NCBI RefSeq assembly: GCF_017874735.1
Contig: NZ_JAGGLV010000007.1
Location: forward strand, 244,658-308,657
Length of the DNA stretch: 64,000 nucleotides
Source: Paenibacillus silagei
GTDB taxonomy: Bacteria; Bacillota; Bacilli; Paenibacillales; Paenibacillaceae
Direction of reading: 5' to 3'
Shown here: in pieces, positions 25,088 through 33,017 of the stretch
How positions within the stretch are numbered: position 1 is the first letter of the stretch
Layout of the letters: every line of letters starts with the position of its first letter
Position numbers and translations under genes: made by a program
Notes under the pieces: generated by a model
Told to the model about the DNA's origin: nothing
Databases searched by the model: none
Seen by the model: the letters and a program-made list of their open reading frames with translations, nothing else

Positions 25088-25470
25088 TGGGGATCGAATT
25101 CGATAATAACCAGCCGATTTATCTCCAGATCATGAATTACATCAAGGGAGAGATTATCACCGGTAAGCTGAAGCCTGGAGACAAGATTCCCTCTGTCCGT
25201 GAATTGGCCGCTGAACTGCAGATTAACCCGAATACCGTGCAAAGAACATTTCAGGAACTGGAGCGTGAGACCATCGTGGAGACCCGCCGCGGCATGGGCA
25301 GATATGTGACCGGAAGCGAAGAGACGATTCTGACCGTCAAGAAGGAGATGGCGCAGGATGTGCTGGACCGTTTTATCCGCGGAATGCAGGAGCTCGGCTT
25401 CCAGGGCGAAGATATACTAACTGCAGTAGCAGAGAACATTCACCAGCGGAACCAAGAACAGGGGGAGTAA
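25087..25470 (+). CDS. GntR-family regulator, YtrA subfamily
   Basis: 127 residues. The N-terminal winged helix is complete (QIMNYIKGEIITGKLKPGDK, SVRELAAELQINPNTVQRTF and GMGRYVTG), followed by a short helical dimerisation tail instead of a large effector domain. That is the YtrA form, which represses ABC-transporter operons until an envelope antibiotic is sensed. ATG at 25087 overlaps the previous stop in TGATG. It is the likely repressor of its own operon through the site near 23261. Confidence 0.9.
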   Translation: MGIEFDNNQPIYLQIMNYIKGEIITGKLKPGDKIPSVRELAAELQINPNTVQRTFQELERETIVETRRGMGRYVTGSEETILTVKKEMAQDVLDRFIRGMQELGFQGEDILTAVAENIHQRNQEQGE

Positions 25471-25475
25471 GAAGA

Positions 25476-26177
25476 GTGGACGATATACTTGACATTCAGA
25501 ATGTAAGCAAACAGTTCGGCCCCAGACAGGCGCTGAACCAGGTCTCCTTCAAGCTGGGCAGCGGCACCATCACCGGCCTTCTGGGAAGTAACGGCAGCGG
25601 CAAAAGCACGCTTATGAAGCTGATCGCCGGACTCGCCTGGCCCGGCTCGGGCCGGATCTCGATCCTTGGCGTACCCGTAGGCGTAGAGAGTAAGAAGCTC
25701 GTCTCCTTCATGCCGGATGTGCCGGTCACGGAGTCATGGATGAATATCGGGGATGCGCTGAGATTCCAGCAGGATTTCTACCCGGATTTCGATCAGGCCA
25801 AGGCGCTGCGGATGCTGGATTTCATGAAGCTGCGTACAGCGGATAAGGTGCGGACGTTATCCAAAGGGATGAACGAACGCCTGCAGCTGACATTAGCGCT
25901 CTCCCGCCGGGCCAGATTATACCTGCTCGATGAGCCGATTGGAGGCGTTGATCCGGTGGCACGGACCAAGATCCTGAATGCGCTGATGGAGTTCTATGAG
26001 GAGGACAGCAGTATTCTGCTCTCTACCCATCTGGTGACGGATATCGAACGGATCTTTGACGAGGTGATTTTCCTGAAGGATGGGGAGATTGTGCTGCATC
26101 GTCCGGTGGAGGAGCTTAGACAAGAGCACGGGAAAAGTGTAGATGAGCTGTTCAGAGAGGTGTTTGCCGAATGCTGA
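25476..26177 (+). CDS. ABC transporter ATP-binding protein (YtrB-like)
   Basis: 233 residues with Walker A GSNGSGKSTL, a variant signature LSKGMNERL, Walker B LYLLDEPIGGVDP and a switch His (STHLV). GTG start after AGGGGGAG. No C-terminal extension, unlike the first ATPase of the operon. It pairs with the next permease, whose start overlaps by 7 bases. Confidence 0.9.
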   Translation: MDDILDIQNVSKQFGPRQALNQVSFKLGSGTITGLLGSNGSGKSTLMKLIAGLAWPGSGRISILGVPVGVESKKLVSFMPDVPVTESWMNIGDALRFQQDFYPDFDQAKALRMLDFMKLRTADKVRTLSKGMNERLQLTLALSRRARLYLLDEPIGGVDPVARTKILNALMEFYEEDSSILLSTHLVTDIERIFDEVIFLKDGEIVLHRPVEELRQEHGKSVDELFREVFAEC

Positions 26178-26905
26178 AGCTATTAAAATATGATCTTAAA
26201 CGCAGAAAAGAACGCATTCTCGTCTTCATCGTCATTGCGTTGCTCGCTCAGGCCGGACTGTGGATCTCCAGTGCAAAGATAGACGCAGGTGTGGCCTCAC
26301 TGAATCTGGCTGTTTACTGTATTCTGGCCATCGCGATGATATTTATAGTGGTCACCGGATATTTCCGTAATCTTAAATCCTATCAGCGGCGGCTTCTGCC
26401 GGTTACTGCGCTGCAGACGGTCCTGTCTCCCATGCTGCTGGCGCTGCTGCTGATCGGGGTGGTCGTACTTCTGGGTCTGGCCCATCTGGGGATTTACAAG
26501 CTGCTGTACACGGTGGATTTTCTGCCCGGCAATCTGCTGACAGTTGGCTTCCGGGCATTGCTTCAATCGGTCTGGTCCATCCTATTTCTCATGGTGATGG
26601 TGATGTTCTCCTTTACAGTAGCCTTTAGTCTGCGCATGAAGGGGAGAGTCTGGCTTGGCATCGCCCTTCTGGTCCTGCTGGAGAACGGGATTGGTTATCT
26701 GGAGAAGTTTCTTTTTGACACCTATTTCATAGGTTTAGATAATGCCTTCAACTTCGAGATTTACCCTGGAAGATTCCAATCCGGCAGCGATTTCACTATA
26801 AAGTATCTTCCGGGGAACCAAGGCGCGCTGCTGTTTGAAGTGGCGGTGGTCTGCCTGATGATCTATGGAATGGTGGCGCTGGTGAAGAGAAGAATCGAAG
26901 TATAA
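26171..26905 (+). CDS. ABC transporter permease, second module
   Basis: 244 residues, about six membrane helices (e.g. ILVFIVIALLAQAGLWI, LLALLLIGVVVLLGL and LLFEVAVVCLMIYGMVAL). It is the last gene of the YtrA-type operon and is followed by a strong terminator. It has no recognisable substrate-binding domain. Together with the upstream ATPase it forms the second transporter of the operon. Confidence 0.83.
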   Translation: MLKLLKYDLKRRKERILVFIVIALLAQAGLWISSAKIDAGVASLNLAVYCILAIAMIFIVVTGYFRNLKSYQRRLLPVTALQTVLSPMLLALLLIGVVVLLGLAHLGIYKLLYTVDFLPGNLLTVGFRALLQSVWSILFLMVMVMFSFTVAFSLRMKGRVWLGIALLVLLENGIGYLEKFLFDTYFIGLDNAFNFEIYPGRFQSGSDFTIKYLPGNQGALLFEVAVVCLMIYGMVALVKRRIEV

Positions 26906-26945
26906 AGCGAAGTGCAGCAGAGGGAAAGCGCATCGTTCATAGTTC

Positions 26946-26980
26946 ACGCAAGCAAGGCTCCTAATCAGCCTTGCTTGCGT
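26946..26980 (+). terminator. Terminator of the YtrA-type operon
   Basis: Perfect 14-bp stem, ACGCAAGCAAGGCT (26946-26959) with 26967-26980, loop CCTAATC, then TTGTG. Confidence 0.88.
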
Positions 26981-27008
26981 TTGTGTGCATTATTGGGGAT
27001 AGGATGGA

Positions 27009-27392
27009 CTATAAGCCTTGCGCGCTTCTTCCGCTGGTCCAGAGCTCCAGCTCCCGCAGCAGCTGTTCTTCCTCTTCTTCCTGCAGGTCCAGTCTTACCC
27101 CGTACTGGTATTGCCCCAGACCGAACATCCAGCCCCAGCGGACACTGCCTTCGTACTGCAGCTTCTCTTCCGCCAGCTGAAAATGAATAATCAGCTTCGT
27201 ATCCCCTGCGGTGAAGCGGAGGTTCAGCGACGTGCGGACCTTGCAGCCGGAGCGGCTAAGGTCAAGCAGAATACCTTCAGTCAATTTTCCCGCTCCCGGT
27301 CCCGAATTACTGGCGGGAATCTCAAGCCAGCAATCGATGGGCTGGTTCATTACATATCGGAATGGTTCTTTTCTGCTGGAGTCATCCATCAT
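27009..27392 (-). CDS. PilZ-domain protein (probable c-di-GMP binding)
   Basis: 127 residues. DLSRSG matches the D/N-x-S-x-x-G half of the PilZ signature. The arginine half is represented by RKEPFR near the N terminus, close to but not exactly RxxxR. The C terminus ends with a Glu-rich helix. Members bind cyclic di-GMP and alter motility, secretion or polysaccharide output. A diguanylate cyclase gene lies 900 bases away. Starts with ATG ATG; either may be used. Confidence 0.8.
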   Translation of the reverse strand: MMDDSSRKEPFRYVMNQPIDCWLEIPASNSGPGAGKLTEGILLDLSRSGCKVRTSLNLRFTAGDTKLIIHFQLAEEKLQYEGSVRWGWMFGLGQYQYGVRLDLQEEEEEQLLRELELWTSGRSAQGL

Positions 27393-27532
27393 TTACCTCC
27401 GCTATTTTATTTGCTATTATATCGAAACGGCTACACTTGGACAATCTCCTAAAGTAGTATATTTAAAGAATTATATAGTATCTGTTATACCATACCTTTG
27501 CTCCAATACCCAGATAAAGAGGTGCTTAAACT

Positions 27533-28138
27533 ATGTATCAATACCATAATGAAACCTTTAATGAGCATAATTTTGATTACGCAGCATTGCAGGATGGAGA
27601 AATAAACGGCTGCACCTTTGAGCGCTGCTCCTTTCGGGGAGCTTCAATGGAAGAGATGACCTCCACCGGCTGCCGGTTTGTCGATTGCGATTTCACCGGT
27701 GCCCTGCTGAATGCTTCGCTGCACACGGATGGCGCATTCACCAACTGCAAGTTCACCGGAGCGAATCTGTTCGTGGCGAAGTTCGAGAACTGCAAGATGG
27801 TCGGATCGGATTTCGCCAATGCCTATATGGACGGAATCACACTTAGCGGAGGGGACTGGGCCTATACGAATCTGCGCCATCTGAATCTCAGCAGGCAGGA
27901 TCTGCGGGGCATCCGGTTCACCGAGGCAGACATGCAGGGCTGCGATTTGCAAAAGGCGGATCTGCGCGGGGCGGATTTAAGCCGGGTGCAGCTTGCGCAG
28001 TGCAAGCTTACAGGGGCCGATCTGCGTGACGCCAAGCTGGAGGGGATTGACCTGAAGAGCCTGGAGCTCAAAGGAGTGCGGCTGGATGTGGAGCAGGCTG
28101 TGCTGCTGGCCCGTTCTATGGGAGCGAAGGTAGGGTAA
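27533..28138 (+). CDS. Pentapeptide-repeat protein
   Basis: 201 residues of A(D/N)LxX-type repeats (for example DLQKADLRGADLSRVQLAQC) that fold as a right-handed quadrilateral beta helix. N-terminal repeats are more degenerate and cysteine-rich. GAGGTG precedes the ATG. Some members (Qnr, MfpA) mimic DNA and protect gyrase. This one has no feature that would prove such activity, and most pentapeptide proteins have unknown roles. Confidence 0.87.
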   Translation: MYQYHNETFNEHNFDYAALQDGEINGCTFERCSFRGASMEEMTSTGCRFVDCDFTGALLNASLHTDGAFTNCKFTGANLFVAKFENCKMVGSDFANAYMDGITLSGGDWAYTNLRHLNLSRQDLRGIRFTEADMQGCDLQKADLRGADLSRVQLAQCKLTGADLRDAKLEGIDLKSLELKGVRLDVEQAVLLARSMGAKVG

Positions 28139-28291
28139 ATACTCAAGAAAAAACGGCTGTGTGCCGGAAGCTGTATTATATTTCTGCCGGACTCTTCCGA
28201 TAAAGAAATATCGACCCTTTTCGACATGTTGCAGCAAGATATCTTCAGTGGTCGGAAGCATGAACAAGGTCATCGGAAGAGGAGAGTGTAC

Positions 28292-29923
28292 ATGTCATTA
28301 AGTCTTCGCACTTTATTTTCAGCTGCATTTGCGGTTATTATCATTCTGCTCACGGCTATTCTCAGCTATGTGATCGGCAACCGCTCCACCACTTCTGTGG
28401 AAGTCAGTATCGGCAGCTCCCTGGCCGCAGAGGCCAATCAAATGTCCGAGAAGCTTGATCAGTTCATGTGGTCACGTTCCGGTGAAATAGAAGTTTTGAG
28501 TAAGCTGAATGCTTTTCAGGAGCCCGTTGAACAAGCAGAGGCCGGCAGATTGCTGAATCAGCTGAAGAAGAGTCTGCCGGTATTCACCTGGGTGGGCTTC
28601 CTGGATAAGACAGGGAATGTGGTTGCTTCCACGGATCGGATTCTACAAGGAACGAATATCAGCCAGAGGCCTGTCTTTCAGCAGGCGCTTAAGGGAACCT
28701 TCGTCGGGGATGTCCACGATGCGGTGCTGCTATCTAAGCTGCTGCAGAGTAAGACGGGGGAAGCCCTGCAGTTTGTTGATGTGAGTGTGCCGGTCATGGA
28801 CAAGCAAGGACAGACAAGCGGCGTGCTGGCGGCACATCTTAGCTGGGAGTGGTCACGTGAGGTCGAGGCCTCCATTGTGAATCCGCTCAAGGAACGGCTT
28901 AAGGGCGTGGAAGTGTTCGTGGTCAGTAAGAAGGACGACACCATTCTATTGGGGCCAGAAGCGCTCACCGGCAAAAGAATGACGGCTGCGGTCCTGCAGC
29001 AGGCCCGCAGCGGTAAGAGCTCATACGCGATCGAACAGGATCGGGGCCGTGACTCCTATTTAACGGGATACGCCTATGGTGATGGCTACATGAACTACCC
29101 GGGCCTTGGCTGGACGGTCATTATCCGTCAGCCGGCAGACATCGCTTTTGCCTCAGTCCATCAGCTTGAACGCTTCATCCTGATCAGCGGTCTGCTGACC
29201 GCTGCGGCCTTCGCACTGATTGGCTGGCTGCTGGCCGGATGGATCAGCCGACCGTTGAGGGATATCACCCGTACAGCCGACCTGCTCAGCTCCGGTGCCG
29301 ATGTGGAGATCCCGGCCTCTACCCGGTTCAAGGATGTGGCGATTCTGTCGGCCTCCCTGCGGAGCCTGGTGAACAACCTGACCAAGACAGAGACCAAGCT
29401 GAGCTATATGTCGGATATGGCGCTGCATGATAAGCTTACCGGCTTGCCCAACCGGGCAGCACTGGATGAGTTTTTGGCCCATGCGGTCAGTAAGGCCAAG
29501 CAGAAGCGGACGACACTAAGCTTTTTGTACATGGATCTGGACGGCTTCAAAAAAGTGAATGACAGCTTCGGCCATGCGGTTGGAGATGCCCTGCTGCAGG
29601 AGGTGGCCTTCCGGCTGATGGATTGTACGCGGGACAATGAGATCGTTGCCCGGCTGGGCGGGGATGAATTCGTGATTATTCTGAATACCTCGGCGGGCAA
29701 ACCGATGAAGGAAGCGGAGGTGGTGGCTTCGCGGATTATCAGCAAGATCAACCAGCCGATTCTGATTAAAGGCGAGGAGCTTCGTGTAGGTTGCAGCGTA
29801 GGTGCTGCTGTATGGACTCCGGACGGCGGAGATACTATCGAGACCCTGCGGCTCGCAGACGAAGCGCTGTATATCTCCAAGCGGAGCGGGAAGAACCGGA
29901 TTACCTTCGAGGCGGCATCTTAG
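28292..29923 (+). CDS. Membrane-bound diguanylate cyclase (Cache-HAMP-GGDEF)
   Basis: 543 residues. Membrane helix 1 (about 10-30), an extracellular Cache-type sensor to about 290, helix 2 (about 295-313), HAMP (about 315-370) and a C-terminal GGDEF domain with intact ARLGGDEFVIIL. It should make cyclic di-GMP from two GTP in response to an extracellular cue. The inhibitory I-site position reads RDNE instead of RxxD, so product inhibition may be weakened. I chose ATG at 28292 with AGAGGAGAG upstream; the frame is open further up but lacks a ribosome site there. A long terminator follows. Confidence 0.92.
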   Translation: MSLSLRTLFSAAFAVIIILLTAILSYVIGNRSTTSVEVSIGSSLAAEANQMSEKLDQFMWSRSGEIEVLSKLNAFQEPVEQAEAGRLLNQLKKSLPVFTWVGFLDKTGNVVASTDRILQGTNISQRPVFQQALKGTFVGDVHDAVLLSKLLQSKTGEALQFVDVSVPVMDKQGQTSGVLAAHLSWEWSREVEASIVNPLKERLKGVEVFVVSKKDDTILLGPEALTGKRMTAAVLQQARSGKSSYAIEQDRGRDSYLTGYAYGDGYMNYPGLGWTVIIRQPADIAFASVHQLERFILISGLLTAAAFALIGWLLAGWISRPLRDITRTADLLSSGADVEIPASTRFKDVAILSASLRSLVNNLTKTETKLSYMSDMALHDKLTGLPNRAALDEFLAHAVSKAKQKRTTLSFLYMDLDGFKKVNDSFGHAVGDALLQEVAFRLMDCTRDNEIVARLGGDEFVIILNTSAGKPMKEAEVVASRIISKINQPILIKGEELRVGCSVGAAVWTPDGGDTIETLRLADEALYISKRSGKNRITFEAAS

Positions 29924-29953
29924 GATCAGCAATCAACAGCAGACAGAAACAAC

Positions 29954-30012
29954 AAACAACCTTTTAACGGCAGGACGGGGATGCTTCTCTTGTGCCGGAA
30001 AAAAGGTTGTTT
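29954..30012. terminator. Bidirectional terminator
   Basis: AAACAACCTTTT (29954-29965) pairs with AAAAGGTTGTTT (30001-30012), with an inner CGGCA/TGCCG stem. It serves the GGDEF gene and the small minus-strand gene that ends at 30031. Confidence 0.8.
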
Positions 30013-30030
30013 GACGTTATCTCATTACGT

Positions 30031-30156
30031 TCAGCGTAACCGCTTACGTGGATTAGACCATCTCTTTATCCACAGAAATCCTTCGTCATCCCGGAAAAAC
30101 TTAATGCCTATCCAGCTCAGCGGTGTCCAAATTTCCTTGAAATAATATGAAGGCAT
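30031..30156 (-). CDS. Small basic aromatic-rich protein, 41 residues
   Basis: ATG at 30156 is preceded by GGAGGG 11 bases upstream. The 41-residue product begins MPSYYFKEIWTPLSWIGIKF and ends in a basic tail (NPRKRLR). It contains four Trp and several Phe/Tyr and is amphipathic without a clear membrane helix. The shared bidirectional terminator lies just past its stop. I do not recognise the family. Coding is supported by the ribosome site, terminator and sensible composition. Confidence 0.5.
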   Translation of the reverse strand: MPSYYFKEIWTPLSWIGIKFFRDDEGFLWIKRWSNPRKRLR

Positions 30157-30337
30157 AGTAAATTAGTCCCTCCGATATAGTTAATTATTACTAGTTTAAG
30201 CCAGGATGGAAGATTTAACAATACTTTTTATTACATATAAATCCCATATTGTGCGTTCGCCCAGTTTTTTTGGGACTACAGGCATATGATGTAGAGGAAT
30301 CAAAGCTGGGCATGTGCGTAAGAAAGGAGGGCTCCAG
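30157..30337. other. Divergent spacer between two small genes
   Basis: 180 bases, AT-rich, without a further gene. It must hold promoters for the 41-residue minus-strand gene and for the YjcZ-type gene. Confidence 0.5.
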
Positions 30338-30418
30338 ATGAGTGGAGGTCTGAGAACGTCAACGGCTACGATACTGGTGTTGTTTATTTTGCTGATTATT
30401 ATCCTTAGCGTATTTTAG
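30338..30418 (+). CDS. YjcZ-family sporulation micropeptide, 26 residues
   Basis: ATG at 30338 after AAAGGAGGG. The peptide starts MSGGLRTSTATI and continues as a single hydrophobic helix (ILVLFILLIIILSVF). A glycine-containing head plus an all-hydrophobic tail is the YjcZ/YjcZ-like pattern of small sporulation membrane peptides in Bacilli. It lies upstream of a glucosaminidase gene. A second member lies at 32366-32500. Confidence 0.7.
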   Translation: MSGGLRTSTATILVLFILLIIILSVF

Positions 30419-30583
30419 TGGAAGGGAATATAGTGGGTTATTGAAACAGTGCCGGTGCATCTGCTCCGGCGCTGTTTGCGTGCGTATAAGGTGCAGCTCA
30501 CTTCCATATACATCATAACAGGGATAAGCACAGGCAGTTTGGCAGGGCGGGGCATTTAATATAGTAGGAAAGGAAGTGAAACA

Positions 30584-31387
30584 ATGACGAACTCCGAATT
30601 TATCGCCCGGATCGCTTCTTTCGCAGTAGCGGATATGCAGCGCACCCGTATCGCAGCTTCGCTGACGATTGCCCAGGCGGCACTGGAATCCGGCTGGGGA
30701 ACGAGCGGCTTGACGCAGAAGGCCAATAATCTGTTCGGTATCAAGGGCAGCGGGCCTGCGGGCAGCCTGGCGCTTCCGACAACGGAATACAGGAACGGCC
30801 AAGCTGTACAGGTGACTGCCCAGTTCCGTTCCTATCATAACTGGGGAGAATCTATAGCGGATCATTCCGCACTGATTACCGGGGGAGTGTCCTGGAACCC
30901 CAAGCTGTACAGCAAGGCTATTGGAGTCGACGGCAAAACAGCCGCCCGCGAGATTGCTGCTGCAGGCTACGCAACGGACCCGGGTTATGCGTCCAAGCTG
31001 ATTCAGATTATGGATTCATATAACCTGTATCAATATGACGAGCTGAAGGAGGATGAAGAGATGTCAGCTGAAGATAAACAAAAAATTGCGGCGCTGGAAA
31101 CCGAGCTGCGGGAACTGAAGGAGCTGCTGGCAGGGCTGTCTGTCAGCAGAGATACACTGAAGGCCGGCGTTCAAGAGCAAGGCCAGGCCATTAAGGGTGT
31201 CACGGAGCGGCTGGCGGTCATTGAGGGCCGTACAGTAATGAATGTGCCGGCCTGGGCTGAGCCTGCGGTACAGGCAGCGTCTGCCGCCGGTCTGCTGGAT
31301 ACGCCGTCAGGAGGCAGTTATGATTTCTACCGGATGCTGACTGTATTGAACCGTGCCGGTCTGCTGGTTACAAGCAAGGGGGTGTAG
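30584..31387 (+). CDS. GH73 glucosaminidase/endolysin-like protein
   Basis: 267 residues. The first 150 match the N-acetylglucosaminidase fold used by FlgJ/LytG and phage endolysins. It has the catalytic Glu in AALESGWGTS, then NNLFGIKG and the FRSYHNWGESIADHS block. Residues 158-215 form a coiled coil (KIAALETELRELKELLAG), and the C terminus is a small domain also found in phage-like autolysins. No signal peptide. The gene directly downstream is a holin, so this looks like a lysis cassette. It is used either by a prophage-derived element or for mother-cell or cannibal lysis. Confidence 0.87.
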   Translation: MTNSEFIARIASFAVADMQRTRIAASLTIAQAALESGWGTSGLTQKANNLFGIKGSGPAGSLALPTTEYRNGQAVQVTAQFRSYHNWGESIADHSALITGGVSWNPKLYSKAIGVDGKTAAREIAAAGYATDPGYASKLIQIMDSYNLYQYDELKEDEEMSAEDKQKIAALETELRELKELLAGLSVSRDTLKAGVQEQGQAIKGVTERLAVIEGRTVMNVPAWAEPAVQAASAAGLLDTPSGGSYDFYRMLTVLNRAGLLVTSKGV

Positions 31388-31392
31388 CAGGT

Positions 31393-31674
31393 ATGTATTA
31401 CGATGCACTTAACAGTGTACTAGCTTTTGCATCCGTATTGGCGGTATTCGTCATGGCGCTGGTGCAGCTCGTTAAGAACAGCGTGAACCTTCCGCGTAAT
31501 GTGGTTCCTGCGGTGGGGCTGGCCATCGGCCTGCTGGTAGGAGCGGCTGCGTACCCTTTTACAGACATGAATCTCATTCTTCGTCTATGGGCCGGAGGCT
31601 TGGCCGGATTATCGGCAACGGGGCTGTTTGAACTGGCGTTCAATAAGCGGAGTGGGACGACCAAAGAGGAGTAG
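31393..31674 (+). CDS. Holin
   Basis: 93 residues, three hydrophobic segments (VLAFASVLAVFVMALVQLV, VVPAVGLAIGLLVGAAA and LRLWAGGLAGLSATGLFEL) and a short charged tail (KRSGTTKEE), as in class I-like phage holins. It starts 5 bases after the endolysin stop and should let that enzyme through the membrane. No phage structural genes are present. Confidence 0.8.
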   Translation: MYYDALNSVLAFASVLAVFVMALVQLVKNSVNLPRNVVPAVGLAIGLLVGAAAYPFTDMNLILRLWAGGLAGLSATGLFELAFNKRSGTTKEE

Positions 31675-31788
31675 GGCAGTACCGGCTGCTTGAGAGAATA
31701 TAAAATAGGGTGCTAGGAATGGTGATTTCATCCAATCAGTTTGGTAGGAACGCAAATATACTAGTAAAGAAGAAAGGAGGTGCTTGAA

Positions 31789-32211
31789 ATGGGAACTTAT
31801 GTTGATGGAAGAACCTCACAGAATGCCAGTACTGCCAACTCTATTGCGATTCCAATTCTAGTGATTAATACTCCGCAGCTCTTTGGGCAAATTGGCCTGA
31901 TCACGGCTGGAGTAGGCGCGAATCCGCGTGTACTACTCAAAGGAACAGTTTCGGTTTCTCTCCCCCTTGCACTGGTAGGCATCACTGTAACCATCGTTAG
32001 AGGAACACTGGCAACTGACCCTGTTGTGTATTCCGCCACTTCCACTTTCAGCCTTAGTATTCTGGCTCCACAGGTTATCACCTTTTCTGCAGATGATTTC
32101 CTCCCGACGATTACTCCGCAGTTAACCTATACTGCGTTCATCAGCTCGAATCTTCTGGGTACGGTCCGTGTGGGTCCGGAGAGCTTCGACGGCATTCTGG
32201 TGTCTGATTAA
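31789..32211 (+). CDS. Hypothetical beta-rich protein, 140 residues
   Basis: Unrecognised. ATG at 31789 with AAAGGAGG upstream is preferred over GTG at 31780, which overlaps that ribosome site. The protein is rich in Thr, Ser, Val and Ile with a regular strand pattern (VSVSLPLALVGITVTIVRG and STFSLSILAPQVITFSADDF), no signal peptide and no cysteine. It resembles in style the product at 20053-20448. A possible spore-surface or exosporium role is a guess from the neighbouring sporulation-type peptides. Confidence 0.75.
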   Translation: MGTYVDGRTSQNASTANSIAIPILVINTPQLFGQIGLITAGVGANPRVLLKGTVSVSLPLALVGITVTIVRGTLATDPVVYSATSTFSLSILAPQVITFSADDFLPTITPQLTYTAFISSNLLGTVRVGPESFDGILVSD

Positions 32212-32223
32212 TCTCCAAGCTGT

Positions 32224-32267
32224 GGGACATCCTGCTCAGCTCTAACGTCAGGGCGGGCAGGATGCCC
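32224..32267 (+). terminator. Terminator after the 140-residue gene
   Basis: GGGACATCCTGC (32224-32235) pairs with GCAGGATGCCC (32257-32267) with one bulged base; TTG follows. Confidence 0.65.
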
Positions 32268-32365
32268 TTGTACATACGCCCCAAATTATGTCCGTTTCGC
32301 CCAATCTGATAAGGTCACTTGCTCATATGCTGTTCTGTAGTCAACATTATGAAGGAGGTAATCTC

Positions 32366-32500
32366 ATGGGTGCAGATTGCGGATACGGTGGCAATGTAGG
32401 CGGCGTGAATACTTGTGGAGTAAGTCCTTGGACATCGACAGGCGCGATACTGGTTCTTTATATCCTGCTCGTTATTATTCTGAGTGCCTGCTTCTACTAG
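32366..32500 (+). CDS. YjcZ-family sporulation micropeptide, 44 residues
   Basis: ATG at 32366 preceded by AAGGAGG. The N-terminal part is Gly/Cys-rich (MGADCGYGGNVGGVNTCG), then a hydrophobic helix (AILVLYILLVIILSACFY). This is the YjcZ pattern. The helix closely resembles that of the 26-residue peptide at 30338, including the ILV-ILLxIILS stretch. A perfect terminator follows. Confidence 0.78.
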   Translation: MGADCGYGGNVGGVNTCGVSPWTSTGAILVLYILLVIILSACFY

Positions 32501-32515
32501 GAGATCCAATCAGTC

Positions 32516-32545
32516 AGCGCAGTCCCGGTAATCCGGGACTGCGCT
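32516..32545 (+). terminator. Terminator after YjcZ-type gene
   Basis: Perfect 13-bp stem starting AGCGCAGTCCCGG (32516-32528) with loop TAAT and complement to 32545; TGTTG follows. Confidence 0.88.
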
Positions 32546-32673
32546 TGTTGCAGGTGCAGGATGGACAAGCTTTGCTGCCTGAAGGTAAATATAAATTCGC
32601 CATGCCCCGAACGGATGTGCGATAATAGAAGTCATTGTCTTCAGGGCAATCAGTGCTGGCATGAAAGAGGTGT

Positions 32674-32928
32674 ATGATGGAAGAGAAAGAAAAGATATAT
32701 GCCATCCTCAAGCGGATTGAAGCGGAACAGGCGGTTAATCAGGAGGTAACGGAACTGGAAGCCGAGGCCTTCGCCGATATTATGGAGGAGCTTATCGACA
32801 GCCGGATGGTGGAGAATATTAAGATCTCCCGGTCAGGCAGCGGAATCGTGACAGTCAGAACTACTGACATCAAATTGACCCGGCGTGGTCATGATTTTAT
32901 TTTATTGAAGGAGTCCGGCCGAATTTGA
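32674..32928 (+). CDS. Small YjcQ-like winged-helix protein
   Basis: 84 residues. The start KEKIYAILKRIEAEQAV is a helix with heptad pattern, and the middle ADIMEELIDSRMVENIKISR and the end IKLTRRGHDFILLKESGRI have the helix-turn-helix-wing look of YjcQ-type phage/host proteins. AAGAGGTG precedes ATG ATG. Single gene with its own terminator. It may regulate nearby lysis genes, but this is only a suggestion from proximity. Confidence 0.65.
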   Translation: MMEEKEKIYAILKRIEAEQAVNQEVTELEAEAFADIMEELIDSRMVENIKISRSGSGIVTVRTTDIKLTRRGHDFILLKESGRI

Positions 32929-32948
32929 TCGGAAAATAGATGTCATTA

Positions 32949-32970
32949 CCCGGCACTGTAAGAGGCCGGG
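32949..32970 (+). terminator. Terminator after YjcQ-like gene
   Basis: CCCGGC (32949-32954) and GCCGGG (32965-32970), then CTATTTTTG. Confidence 0.85.
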
Positions 32971-33017
32971 CTATTTTTGTTGACTAGGGTCCCTGCTTGA
33001 TGAATCAACGCTTAAGG

